This document shows positions 12,252-26,600 of a stretch of 64,000 nt of DNA, piece by piece. The DNA comes from Penium margaritaceum (taxonomy: Eukaryota; Streptophyta; Zygnematophyceae; Desmidiales; Peniaceae): positions 68,432 to 132,431 of the forward strand of contig SZWC01004879.1 of the NCBI GenBank assembly GCA_023375785.1, read 5' to 3'. Made by a program: the position numbers and the translations under genes. The first letter of the stretch is position 1, and each line of letters opens with the position of its first letter. Under the pieces are notes generated by a model that was given only the letters and a program-made list of their open reading frames with translations, had not been told where the DNA came from and searched no databases.

Positions 12252-15200
12252 TGCTATTTATGGACTAGAAAGTGCAAAGTCTTTCAACAAGTAGTGGAAC
12301 GGTGTGGCTACCATGCACAATGACCAACCAGATTAGGCATGTGCCACTTACCATGACCAAATAATTTTACTATGTGTGGTCAACGTTGACAACCCATAAT
12401 ATGGGTCACGATTTCTCAGAGGGGGAAACAATGGGTTGGGAATACTAGATGCCAACTACCAAGTACAACGACCTTAAGTCAGGGTGGAAGGTAATGGTTT
12501 GTGAATTGTAGTTATTGACTAGCAAGTACAAATACCTTCAATATGTAGTGGCACAATGTGGCTTCAATGCACAGTAACCAACCAAAGTATGCATATGTCA
12601 CAAACCATGACCAAAAGAATATTACAGTGTGTGGTCAACGTTGAAAACGCATAACATGAGTCACAAATGGTCAGGGGGGAAAACAATGGTTTGGGAACAC
12701 TAGTTATCAACTAGCAAGTACAAAGACCTTCAACAAGCAGTGGCACGGTATGGCTAGCGTGAACAGTGACCAACCAAAGGATGCATACGTCACTGACTAC
12801 GACCGAATAAGTCCACTATGTGTGGTCAACATTGACAACTCGTAACACAAGTCACAAATGGTCAGAGGGAGAGACAATGGTTTAAGAGGCCTATGTATTG
12901 ACTAGAAAGGACAAGGAACTTCAATTCGTAGTGGCACGGTGTGGCTAACATGCACACCAAACAACCAGAATAGGCATATGTGAGATGATGTCCAGAGAAG
13001 TTCAATATGGGTGGTCAACGTTGACCAACCATAACATGAGTAAAAAACGGCCAGGAGATGAAACAATGATATGGGAATATCGGTTCTCAGTTACCAAGTA
13101 CAACGACCTTCAGTCAGTAGTAGCACGATGTGGCTACCATGCACAATGACCGACCAAAGTAGGCATATATACTGCCTTTGACCAAAAAGTCCGCTTTGTG
13201 TGGTCAACGCATGCAACTCATAATACGAGTCACAAATGGTAAGAGGGGGGAAACAATGGTTTGGGAATACCAAGTATCACATAGCAAGCACAAGGGGCTT
13301 CAATAAGTTGTGGCACGGTGTGGAGACTATGCACGATGACCAATCGAAGTAAGCATATGTCACTGACCATGACCAAATAATGCCACTAAGTGTGGTAAAC
13401 TTTGACAATTCATAACACGGGTCACAAATGGTCAGGGTGGAAGGTAATGGTTTGTGATTACTAGTTATCGACTAGCAAGTACAAATACCTTCAATATGTA
13501 GTGGCACAATGTGGCTTCAATGCACAGTGACCAACCAAAGTATGCATATGTCACAAACCATGACCAAACAAATTTCACAATGTGTGGTCAACGTTGAAAA
13601 CGCATAACATGAGTCACAAATGGTCAGAGGGGAAAACAATGGGTTGGGAACACTAGTTATCAACTAGCAAGTACAAAGACCTTCAACAAGCAGTGGCACG
13701 GCATGGCTAGCGTGCACAGTGACCAACCGAATGATGCATACGTCAGTGACTGAGACCGAATAAGTCCACCATGTTTGGTCCACATTGACAACTCGTAACA
13801 CGAGTCACAAATGGTCGGAGGGAGAGAGAACGGTTTAAGAAGCCTATGTATTGACTAGAAAGGACAAAGAACTTCAACACGCAAAGGCCCGGCGTGGCTA
13901 ATATGCACACCAAACAACCAGACTAGGCATATGTGAGATGATGTCCAGAGAATTTCAATATTCGTGGTGAACGTTGACCAACCATAACACGGGTCACAAA
14001 CGGTCAGGAGAGGAAACAATGCCATGGGAATATCGGTTCTCAACTACCAAGTACAACGACCTTCAGTCAGTAGTAGCACGGTATGGCTACCATGCACAAT
14101 GACCGACCAAAGTAGGCATATGTACTGCCTTTGACCAAAGAAATCCGCTGTGGGTGGTCAACGTTGACAACTCATAATACGAGTCACAAATGGTCAGAGG
14201 GGGAAAGAATGGTTTGGGAACACCAAGTATCAAATAGCAAGCACAAGGGGCTTCAATATGTTGTCGCACGGTGTGGAGGCCATGCACGATGACCAACCAA
14301 AACAGGCATATGTCACTGACCATGACCAAATACTGTCACTAAGTGTGGTAAACTTTGACAACTCATAACACGGGTCACAAATGGTTAGGGTGGAAGGTAA
14401 TGGTTTTTCAATACTAGTTATCAACTAGCAAGTACAAATACCTTCCATATGTAGTGGCACAATGTGGCTTCAATGCACAGTGACAAACCAAAGTATGCAT
14501 ATGTCACAAAACATGACCAAAAGACTTTCACAGTGTGTGGTCAATGTTGAAAACACATAACATGAGTCACAAAAGGTCAGAGGGGAAAACAATGGTTTGG
14601 GAACACTAGTTATCAACTAGCAAGTACAAAGATCTTCAACAAGCAGTGGCACGGTATGGCTAGTGTGCACAGTGACCAACCAAAGGATGCATACGTCACT
14701 GACTACGACCGAATAATTCCACTATGTGTGGTCAACATTGACAACTGGTAACACGAGTCACAAATGGTCAGAGAGAGAGACAATGGTTTAAGAAGCATAT
14801 GTATTGACTAGAAAGGACAAAGAACTTCAATACATAGTGGCACGGTGTGGCTAATATGCACACCAAACAACCAGTCTAGGCATATGTGAGATGATGTCCA
14901 GAGAATTTCAATATGGGTGGTCAACGTTGACCAACCATAACACGAGTCACAAACGGTCAGGAGAGGAAACAATGCCATGGGAATATCGGTTCTCAACTAC
15001 CAAGTACAACGACCTTCCGTGAGTAGTAGCACGGTGTGGCTACCATGCACAATGACCGACCAAGGTAGGCATATGTACTGCCTTTGACCAAAGAAATCCG
15101 CTTTGTGTGGTCAACGCTGGCAACTCATAATACAAGTCACAAACGGTCAGAGGGGGAAACAATGGTTTGGAAATAGCAAGTGTCACATAGCAAACACAAG

Positions 15201-18200
15201 GGGCTTCAATAAGTTGTGGCACGGTGTGGAGACCATGCACGATGACCAACCAAAGTAGGCATATGTCACTGACCATGACCAAATAATGTCACTAAGTGTG
15301 GTAAACTTTGACAACTCATACCACGGGCCACAAATGGTCATGGTGGAAGGTAATGGTTTGTGATTACTAGTTATCGACTAGTAAGTACAAATACATTCAA
15401 TATGTAGTGGCACAATGTGGCTTCAATGCACAGTGACCAACCAAAGTATGCATGTGTCACAAACCATGACCAAAAGAATCTCACAGTGTGTGGTCAACGT
15501 TGAAAACGCATAACATGAGTCACAAATGGTCAGAGGGGAAAACAATGGTTTGGGAACACTAGTTATCAACTAGCAAGTACAAAGACCTTCAACAAGCACT
15601 GGCACGGTATGGCTAGCGTGCACAGTGACCAACCAAAGGATGCATGCGTCACTGACTACGACCAAATAAGTCCACTATGTGTGGTCAACATTGACAACTC
15701 GTAACACGAGTTACAACTGGTCAGAGGGAGAGACAATGGTTTAAGAAGCCTATGTATTGACTATAAAGGACAAAGAACTTCAATACGTAGTGGCACGGTG
15801 TGGCTAATATGCACACCAAACAACCAGACTAGGCATATGTGAGATGATGTCCAGAGTATTTCAATATGGGTGGTCAACGTTGACCAACCATAACACGAGT
15901 CACAAACGGTCAGGAGAGGAGACAATGCCATGGGAATATCGGTTCTCAACTACCAAGTACAACGACCTTCAGTCAGTAGTAGCACGGTGTGGCTACCATG
16001 CACAATGACCGACCAAAGTAGGCATATGTACTGCCTTTGACCAAAGAAATCCGCTGTGTGTGGTTAGCGTTGACAACTCATATACGAGTCACAAATGGTC
16101 AGAAGGGGAAACAATGGTTTGGGAACACGAAGTATCAAATAGCAAGCACAAGTGGCTGCAATACGCTGTGGCACAGTGAGGAGACCATGCACGATGACCA
16201 ACCAAAGTAGGCATATGTCACTTACCATGACCAAATAATGTCACGAAGTGTGGTAAACGTTGACAACACATAACACGAGTCACAAATGGTCAGGGTGGAA
16301 GATAATGGTTTGTGAATACTAGTTATTGACTAGCAAGTACAAATACATTCAATATGTAGTGGCACAATGTGGCTTCAATGCAGAGTGACCAACCAAAGTA
16401 TGTATATGTCACTAACCATGACCAACAAAATTCACTTCATGTGGTCAACATTGAAAACGCATAACACGAGTCACAAATGGTTAGAGGGGAAAACAATGGG
16501 TTGGGAACACTAGTTATCAACTAGCAAGTACAAAGACCTTCAACAAGCAGTGGCACGGTATGGCTTGCGTGCACAGTGACCAACCAAAGGATGCATACGT
16601 CACTGACTACGACCAAATAAGTCCACTATGTGTGGTCAACATTGACAACTCATAACACGAGTCACAAATGGTCAGAGGGAGAGACAATGGTTTGGGAAGC
16701 CTATGTATTGACTAGATTTGACAAAGAACTCCAATACATAGTGGCACGGTGTGGCTAATATGCATACCAAACAACCAAACTAGGCATATGTCACTGATCA
16801 TGACCAGAGAATTGCAATATGGGTGGTCAACGTTGACCAACCATAACACGAGTCACAAATGGTCAGGAGAGGAAACAATGCTATGGGAATATCGGTTCTC
16901 AACTACCAAGTAGAGCGACCTTCAGTCAGTAGTAGCACGGTGTGGCTACCATGCATAATGACCGACCAAAGTAGGCATATATACTGCCTTTGAGCAAAGA
17001 AATCCGGTGTGTGTGGTCAACGCTGACAACTCATAATACGAGTCACAAATGGTCCGAGGGGGAAACAATGGTTTGGGATCACCAAGTATCACATAGCAAG
17101 CACAAGGGGCTTCAATATGTTGTGGCACGGTGTGGAGACAATGCACGATGACCAACCAAAGTAGGCATATGTCACTGACCATGACCAAATAATGTCACTA
17201 AGTGTGGTAAACTTTGACAACTCATAACACGGTTCACAAATGGTCAGGGTGGAAGGTAATGGTTAGTGGATACTAGTTATCGACTAGCAAGTACAAATAC
17301 CTTCAATATGTAGTGGCACTATGTGGCTTCAATGCACAGTGACCAACCAAAGTATGCACATGTCACGAACCATGACCAAAAGAATTTCACAGTGTGTGGT
17401 CAACGTTGAAAACGCATAACATGAGTCACAAATGGTCAGAGGGGAAAACAATGGTTTGGGAACACTAGTTATCAACTAGCAAGTACAAAGACCTTCAACA
17501 AGCAGTGGCATGGTATGGCTAGCGTGCACAGTGACCAACCAAAGGATGCATACGTCACTGACTGAGACCGAATAAGTCCACTATGTGTGGTCAACATTGA
17601 CAACTCGTAACACGAGTCACAAATGGTCAAAGGGAGAGACAATGGTTTAAGAAGCCTATGTACTGACTAGAAAGGACAAAGAAATTCAGCACGCAGTGGC
17701 ACGGTGTGGCTAATATGCACACCAAACAACCAGACAAGGAATATGTCAAATGATGTCCAGAGAATTTCAATATGGGTGGTCAACGTTGACCAACAATAAC
17801 ACGAGTCACGAGATGAAACAATGCAATGGAAATATTGGTTCTCAAATACCAAGTACAATGACCTTCAGTCAGTAGTAGCACGGTGTGGCTACCATGCACA
17901 ATGACCAACCAAAGTAGGCATATGTACTGCCTTTGACCAAAGAAATCCGCTGTGTGTTGTCAACGTTGACAACTCATAATACGAGTCACAAATGGTGAGA
18001 GTGGGAAAGAGTTGTCTGGGAACACCAAGTATCAAATAGCAAGCACAAGGGGCTTCAATACGTTATGGCACGGTGTGGAGACCATGCACGATGACCAACC
18101 AAAGTAGGCATATGTCACGGACCATGACCAAATACTGTCGCTAAGTGTGGTAAATTTTGACAACTCATAACACGAGTCACAAATGGTCAGGGTGGAAGAT

Positions 18201-19219
18201 AATGGTTAGTGAATACTAGTTATCGACTAGCAAGGACAAATACCTTCAATGTGTAGTGGCACAATGTGGCTTCAATGCTTAATGAGCAACCAAAGTATGC
18301 ATTTGTCACTAACCATGACGGAATGAATTTCACAGTGTGTGGTCAACGTTGAAAACGCATAACACGAGTCACAAATGGTCAGAGGGGAAAACAATGGGTT
18401 GGGAACACTAGTTATCAACTAGCAAGTACAAAGACCTTCAACAAGCAGTGGCACGGTATGGCTAGCGTGCACAGTGACCAACCAAAGGATGCATACGTCA
18501 CAGACTACGACCGAATAAGTCCACCATGTGTGGTCAACATTGACAACTCATAACACGAGTCAAACATGGTCAGAGGGAGAGACAATGGTTAAGAAGCCTA
18601 TGTATTGACTAGAAAGGACAAAGAACTTCAATACGTAGTGGCACGTTGTGGCAAATATGCACACCAAACAACCAAACTAGGCATATGTCACTGATCATGA
18701 CTAGAGAATTTCAATATGGGTGGTCAACGTTGACCAACCATAACACGAGTCACAAACGGTCAGGAGAGGAAACAATGCTATGGGAGCATCGGTTCTCAAC
18801 TACCAAGTACAAGAACCTTCAGTCAGTAGTAGCATGGTGTGGCTGCCATGCACAATGACCGACCAAAGTAGGCATGTGTATTGCCTTTGACCAAAGAAAT
18901 CTGCTGTGTGTGGTCAGCGTTGACAACTCATATACGAGTCACAAATGGTCAGAGGGGGAAACAATGGGTAGGGAACACCAAGTATCAATAGCAAGCACAA
19001 GGGGCTGCAATACGCTGTAGCACGGTGAGGAGACCATGCACGATGACCAACCAAAGTAGGCATATGTCACTTACCATGACCAAATAATGTCACTAGGTGT
19101 GGTAAACTTTGACATCTCATAACACGAGTCACAAATGGTCAGGGTGGAAGATAATGGTTTGTGAATACTAGTTATCGACTAGCAAGTACAAATACCTTCA
19201 ATATGTAGTGGCACAATGT

Positions 19220-19255
19220 GGCTTCAATGCACAGTGACCAACCAAAGGATGCATA
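19220..19255 (+). repeat. D/E fusion monomer (191-bp deletion)
   Basis: The D-type start (cttcaatgcacagtgaccaa) runs directly into E-type sequence (ggatgcatacgtcactgac). The crossover lies in the shared cacagtgaccaaccaaag stretch. The A-to-A spacing here is ~763 bp instead of 954, so one monomer was lost and the HOR is a four-mer. Confidence 0.8.
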
Positions 19256-20276
19256 CGTCACTGACTACGACCAAATAAGTCCACTATGTGTGGTCAACAT
19301 TGACAACTCATAACACGAGTCACAAATGATCAGAGGGAGAGACAATGGTTTGGGAAGCCTATGTATTGACTAGATTTGACAAAGAACTTCAATACATAGT
19401 GGCACGGTGTGGCTAATATGCACACCAAACAACCAAACTAGGCATATGTCACTGCTCATGACCAGAGAATTTCAATATGGGTGGTCAACGTTGACCAGCC
19501 ATAACACGAGTCACAAACGGTCAGGATAGGAAACATTGCTATGGTAATATCGGTTCTCAACTACCAAGTACAGCGACCTTCAGTCAGTAGTAGCACGGTG
19601 TGGCTACCATGCACAATGACCAACCAAAGTAGGCATATATACTGCCTTTGACCAAAGAAATCCGCTGTGTGTGGTCAACGCTGACAACTCATACTACGAG
19701 TCACAAATGGTCAGAGGGGGAAACAATGCTTTGGGAACACCAAGTATCACATAGCAAGCACAAGGGGCTTCAATACGTTGTGGCATGGTGTGGAGACCAT
19801 GCACGATGACCAACCAAAGTAGGCATATGTCACTGACCATGACCAAATCATGTCACCAAGTGTGGTAAACTTTGACAACTCATAACACGAGCCACAAATG
19901 GGCAGGGTGGACGGTAATGGTTTGTGAATACTAGTTATCGACTAGAAAGTACAAATACCTTCAATATGCAGTGGCACAATGTGGCTTCAATGCACAGTGA
20001 CCAACCAAAGTATGCATATGTCACGAACCATGACCAACACATTTCACTTCATGCGGTCAACGTTGAAAATGCATAACATGGGTCACAAATGGTCAGAAGG
20101 GAAAACAATGGGCTGGGAACACTAGTTATCAACTAGCAAGTAAAAAGACCTTCAACAAGCAGTGGCAGGGTATGGCTAGCGTGCACAGTGACCAACCAAA
20201 GGATGCATACGTCACAGACAACGACCGAATAAGTCCACTATGTGTGGTGAACATTGACAACTTGTAACACGAGTCA

Positions 20277-20658
20277 CAAATGGTCAGAGGGAGAGACAAT
20301 GGTTTGGGAAGCCTATGTATCGACTAGAAAGGACAAAGAACTTCAATACATAGTGGCACGGTGTGGCTAATATGCACACCAAACAACCAAACTAGACATA
20401 TGTCACTGATCATGACCATAGAATTTCAACATGGGTGGTCAACGTTGACCAACCATAACACGAGTCACAAATGGTCAGAGGGAGAGACAATGGTTTGGGA
20501 AGCCTATGTATCGACTAGAAAGGACAAAGAACTTCAATACATAGTGGCACGGTGTGGCTAATATGCACACCAAACAACCAAACTAGACATATGTCACTGA
20601 TCATGACCATAGAATTTCAACATGGGTGGTCAACGTTGACCAACCATAACACGAGTCA
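20277..20658 (+). repeat. Recent 191-bp tandem duplication spanning the E/A junction
   Basis: Two successive units share the private variants actagacatatg and catagaatttcaacatggg. Both also carry the E-type tail gagagacaatggtttgggaa. The first unit is an A/E chimera. The near-identity of the pair suggests a recent unequal exchange. Confidence 0.85.
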
Positions 20659-23600
20659 CAAACGGTCAGGAGAGGAAACAATGCTATGCGAATATTGGTT
20701 ATCAACTACCAAGTACAACGACCTTCAGTCAGTAGTAGCACGGTGTGGCTACCATGCACAATGACCTACCAAAATAGGCATATGTTCTGCCTTTGACCAA
20801 AGAAATCTGATGCGTGTGGTAAACGTTGACAACTCATAATACGAGTCACAAATGGTCAGAGGGGGAAAGAATGGTTTTGGGAACACCAATTATCAAATAG
20901 CAAGCACAAGGGGCTTCAATACGCTGTGGCACGGTGTGGAGACCATGCACGATGACCAACGAAAGTAGGCATATGTCACTGACCATAGACAAATAATGTC
21001 ACTAAGTGTGGTAAACTTTGACAACTCATAACACGAGTCACAAATGGGGAGGGTGGACTGTAATGGTTTGTGAATACTAGTTATTGACTAGCAAGTAAAA
21101 ATACCTTCAATATGTAGTGGCACAATGTGGCTTCAATGCACAGTCACCAACCAAAGTATGCATATGTCACGAACCATGACCAACACATTTCACTTCATGT
21201 GGTCAACGTTGAAACGCATAACAAGAGTCACAAATGGTCAGAGGGGAAAACAATGGGTTTGGGAACACTAGTTATCAACTAGCAAGTCCAAAGACTTTCA
21301 ACAAGTAGTGGCAAGGTATGGCTAGCGTGCACAATGACCAACCAAAGGATGGATACGTCACTGAATACGACCGAAGAAGTCCACTATGTGTGGTCAACAT
21401 TGACAACTCATAACACTAGTCACAAATGGTCAGAGGGAGAGACAATGGATTGGGAAGCCTATGTATTGACTAGAAAGGACAGAGAATTTTCAATACGTAG
21501 TGGCACGGTGTGGCTAATATGCACACCAAACAACCAAACTAGGCATATGTCACTGATCATGACCAGAGAATTTCAATATGGGTGGTCAACGTTGACCAAC
21601 CATAACACCAGTCACAAACGGTCAGAAGAGGAAACAATGCTATGGGAATATCGGTTCTCAACTACCAAGTACAACGACCTTCAGTCAGTAGTAGCACGGA
21701 GTTGCTACCATGCACAATGACCGACCAAAGCAGGCATATGTACTGCCTTTGACCAAAGAAATCCGCTGCGTGTGGTCAACGCTGACAACTCATAATACGA
21801 ATCACAAATGGTCAGAGGGGGAAACAATGGTTTGGGAACACCAAATATCACATAGCAAGCACAACGGGCTTCAATACGTTGTGGCACGGTGTGGACACCA
21901 TGCACGATGACCAACCAAAGTAGGCATATGTCACTGATCATGACCAAAATATGTCACTAAGTGTGGTAAACTTTGACGACTAATAACACGGGCCAGAAAT
22001 GGTCAGGGTGGAAGGTAATGGGTTGTGAATACTAGTTATCGACTAGAAAGTACAAATACCTTGAATATGTAGTGGCACGATGTGGCTTCAATGCACAGTG
22101 ACCAACCAAAGTATGCATGTGTCAAAAACCTTGACCAAAAGAATTTCAGAGTGTGTGGTCAATGTTGAAAACGCATAACATGAGTCACGAATGGTCAGAG
22201 GGGAAAACAATGGGTTGGGAACAATATTTATCAACTAGCAAGTACAAAGACATTCAACAAGCAGTGGCAGGGTATGGCTAGCGTGCACAGTGACCAACTC
22301 AAGGATGCATACGTCACTGAACACGACCAAAGAGGTCCACGATGTGTGGTGAACATTGACAACTCATAACACGAGTCACAAATGGTCAGAGGGAGAGACA
22401 ATGCTTTGGGAAGCCTACGTATCAACTAGAAAGGACAAAGAACTTCAAAACGTAGTGGCATGGTGTGGCTAATATGCACACCAAACAACCAAACTATGCA
22501 TATGTCACTGATCATGACCACATATTTTAAATATGGGTGGTCAACGTTGACCAACCATAACATGAGTCACAAACGGTCAGGAGAGGAAACAATGCTATGC
22601 GAATATTGGTTCTCAACTACCAAGTACAACGACCTTCAGTCAGTAGTAGCACGGTGTGGCTAACATGCACAATGACCTAGCAAAGTAGGCATGTGTACTG
22701 CCTTTGACTAAAGAAATCCGCTATGTGTGGTCAATGTTGACCACTCATAATACGAGTCACAAATGGTCAGAGGGGGAAAGAATGGTCTGGGAACACCAAG
22801 TATCAAATAGCAAGCACAAGGGGCTTCAATACGCTGTGGCACGGTGTGGAGACCATGCACGATGACCAACCAAAGTAGGCATATGTCACTGACCATGTCC
22901 AAATAATTTCACTAAGTGTGGTCAACTTTGAAAACTCATAAGACGAGTCACAAATGGGCAGGGTGGACGGTAATGGTTTGTGAATACCAGTTTTCTACTA
23001 GCAAGTACAAATACATTCAATATGTAGTGGCACAATGTGGCTTCAATGCACAGTGACCAACCAAAGTATGCATATGTCACGAACCATGACCAACAAATTT
23101 CACTTCATGTGGTCAACGTTGAAAACGCATAACACGAGTCACAAATGGTCAGAGGCAAAAATAATGGGTTGGGAACACCAGTTATCAACTAGCAAGTCCA
23201 AAGACCTTCAACAAGTAGTGGCACGATATGGCTAGCGTACACACTGACCAACCAAAGGATGCATACGTCACTGAATACGACCGAAGAAGTCCACTATGTG
23301 TGGTCAACATTGACAACTCATAACACGAGTCACAAATGGTCAGAGGGAGAGACAATGGTTTGGGAAGCCTATGTATCGACTAGAAAGGACAAACAACTTC
23401 AAAACGTAGTGGCACGGTGTGGCTAATATGCACACCAAACAACCAAACTAGGCATATGTCACTGATCATGACCAGAGAATTTCAATATGGGTGGTCAACA
23501 TTGACCAACCATAACACGAGTCACAAACGGTCAGGAGGGGAAACAATGCTATGCGAATATTGGTTCTCAATTACCAAGTACAACGACCTTCAGTGAGTAG

Positions 23601-26600
23601 TAGCACGGTGTGGCTACCATGCACAATGAGCCACCAAAGTAGGCATATGTACTGCCCTTGACTAAAGAAATCCGCTGTGTGTGGTCAATGTTGACAACTC
23701 ATATTAGGAGTCACGAATGGTCAGAGGGGGAAATAATGGTTTGGGAACACCAAGTATCAAATAACAAGCACAAGGGGCTTCAATACGCTGTGGCACGGTG
23801 TGGATACCATGCACGATGACCAACCAAAGTAGGCATATGTCACTGACCATGACCAAATAATGTCACGAAGTGTGGTAAACTTTGACAACTCATAACACGA
23901 GTCACAAATGGGCAGGGTGGATGGTAATGGTTTGTGAATACCAGTTATCTACTAGCAAGTACAAATACCTTCAATATGTAGTGGCACAATGTGGCTTCAA
24001 TGCACAGTGACCAACCAAAGTACGCATATATCACGAACCATGACCAACAAATTTCACTTCATGTGGTCAACGTTGAAAACACATAACACGAGTCACAAAT
24101 GGTCAGAGGGGAAAACAAATGGTTGGGAACACCAGTTATCAACTAGCAAGTCCAAAGACCTTTAACAAGTAGTGGCACGGTATGGCTAGCGTGCACAATG
24201 ACCAACCAAGGGATGCACACGTCACTGAATACGACCGAACAAGTCCACTATGTGTGGTGAACATTGACAACTCATAACACGAGTCACAAATGGTCAGAGG
24301 GAGAGACAATGGTTTGGGAAGCCTATGTATCGACTAGAAAGGAGAAAGAACTTCAATACGTAGTGGCACGGTGTGGCTTATATTCACACCAAACAACCAA
24401 ACTAGGCATATGTCACTGATCATGACCAGAGAATTTCAATATGGGTGGTCAACGTTGACTAATCATAACACGAGTCACAAACGGTCAGGAGAGGAAACAA
24501 TGCTTTGCGAATATTGGTTCTCAACTACCAAGTACAACGACCTTCAGTCAGTAGTAGCACGGTGTGGCTACCATGCACAATGACTGACCAAAGTAGGCAT
24601 ATGAACTGCCTTTGACCAAAGAAATCCGCTGTGTGTGGTCAACGTTGACAACTCATAATACAACTCACAAATGGTCAGAGCGGGAAATAATGGTTTGGGA
24701 ACACCAAGTATCAAATAGCAAGCACAAGGGGCTTCAATACGCTGTGGCACGGTGTGGAGACCACGCACGATGATCAACCAAAGTAGGCATATGTCACTGA
24801 CCATGACCAAATAATGTCACTAAGTGTGGTAAACGTTGACAACTCGTAACACGAGTCACAAATGGTCAGGGTGGAAGATAATGGTTTGTGAATACTAGTT
24901 ATGGACTAGCAAGTACAAATACCTTCAATATGTAGTGGCACAATGTGGCTTCAATGCACAGTGACCAACCAAAGTATGCACATGTCACGAACCATGACCA
25001 ACAAATTTCACTTCATGTGGTTAACGTTGAAAACGCATAACACGAGTCACAAATGGTCAGAGGGGAAAACAATGGGTTGGGAACACTAGTCATCAACTAG
25101 CAAGTCCAAAAACCTTCAACAGTAGTGGCAGGGTATGGCTAGCATGCACAATGACCAACCAAAGGATGCATACGTCACTGAATACGACCGAAGAAGTCCA
25201 CTATGTGTGGTCAACATTAACAACTCATAACACGAGTCACAAAGGGTCAGAGGGAGAGACAATGGTTTGGGAAGCCTATGTATCGACTAGAAAGGACAAA
25301 GAACTTCAAAACGTGGTGGCACGGTGTGGCTAATATGCACACCAAACAACCAAACTAGGCATATGTCACTGATCATAACCGGAGAATTTCAATATGGGTG
25401 GTCAACTCTGACCAACCATAACACGAGTCACAAGCGGTCAGGAGAGGAAACAATGATATGCGAATATTGGTTCTCAAATACCAAGTACAACGACCTTCAG
25501 TCAGTAGTAGCACGGTATGGCTACCATGCACAATGACCGTTCAAAGTAGGCATTTGTACTACCTTTGACCAAAGAAATCGGCTGTGTGTGGTCAACGCTG
25601 ACAACTCATAATACGCGTCACAAATGGTCAGAGGGGGAAACAATGGTTTGGGAACACCAAGTATCAAATAGCAAGCACAAGGGGCTTCAATACGCTGTGG
25701 CAATGTGTGGAGACCATGCACGATGACCAACCAAAGTAGGCATATGTCACTGACCATGACCAACTAATGTCACTGAGTGTTGTAAACTTTGACGCCTCAT
25801 AACACGAGTCACAAATGGGCATGGTGGACGGTAATGGTTTGTGAATAGTAGTTATCGACTAGCAAGTACAAATACCTTCAATATGTAGTGGCACAATATA
25901 GCTTCGATGCATAGTGACCAACCAAAGTATACATATGTCACTAACCCTGACCAACACATTTCACTTCATGTGGTCAACGTTGAAAACGCATAACACGAGT
26001 CACAAATGGTCAGAGGGGAAACCAATGGGTAGGGAACACTAGTTATCAACTAGCAAGTCCAAAGACCTTCAACAAGTAGTGGCACGGTATGGCTAGCGTG
26101 CACAATGACCAACCAAAGGATGCATACGTCACTGAAAACGACTGAATAAGTCCACTATGTGTGGTCAACATTGACAACTCATAACACGAGTCACAAATGG
26201 TCAGAGGGAGAGACAATGGTTTGGGAAGCCTATGTATCGACTAGAAAGGACAAAGAACTTCAATATGTAGTGGCACGTTGTGGCTAATGTGCACACCAAA
26301 CAACCAAACTACGCATATGTCACTGATCATGACCAAAGAATTTCATTATGGGTGGTCAACGTTGACCAACCATAACACGAGTCACAAATAGTCAGGAGAG
26401 GAAAAAATGCTATGCGAATATTGGTTCTCAACTACCAAGTACAACGACATTCAGTCAGTAGTACCACGGTGTGGCTACCATGCACAATGACCGTTCAAAG
26501 TAGGCATATGTACTGCCTTTGACCAAAGATATCCGCTGTGTTTGGTCAACGCTGACAACTCATAATACAAGTCACAAATGGTCAGAGGGGGAAACAATGG

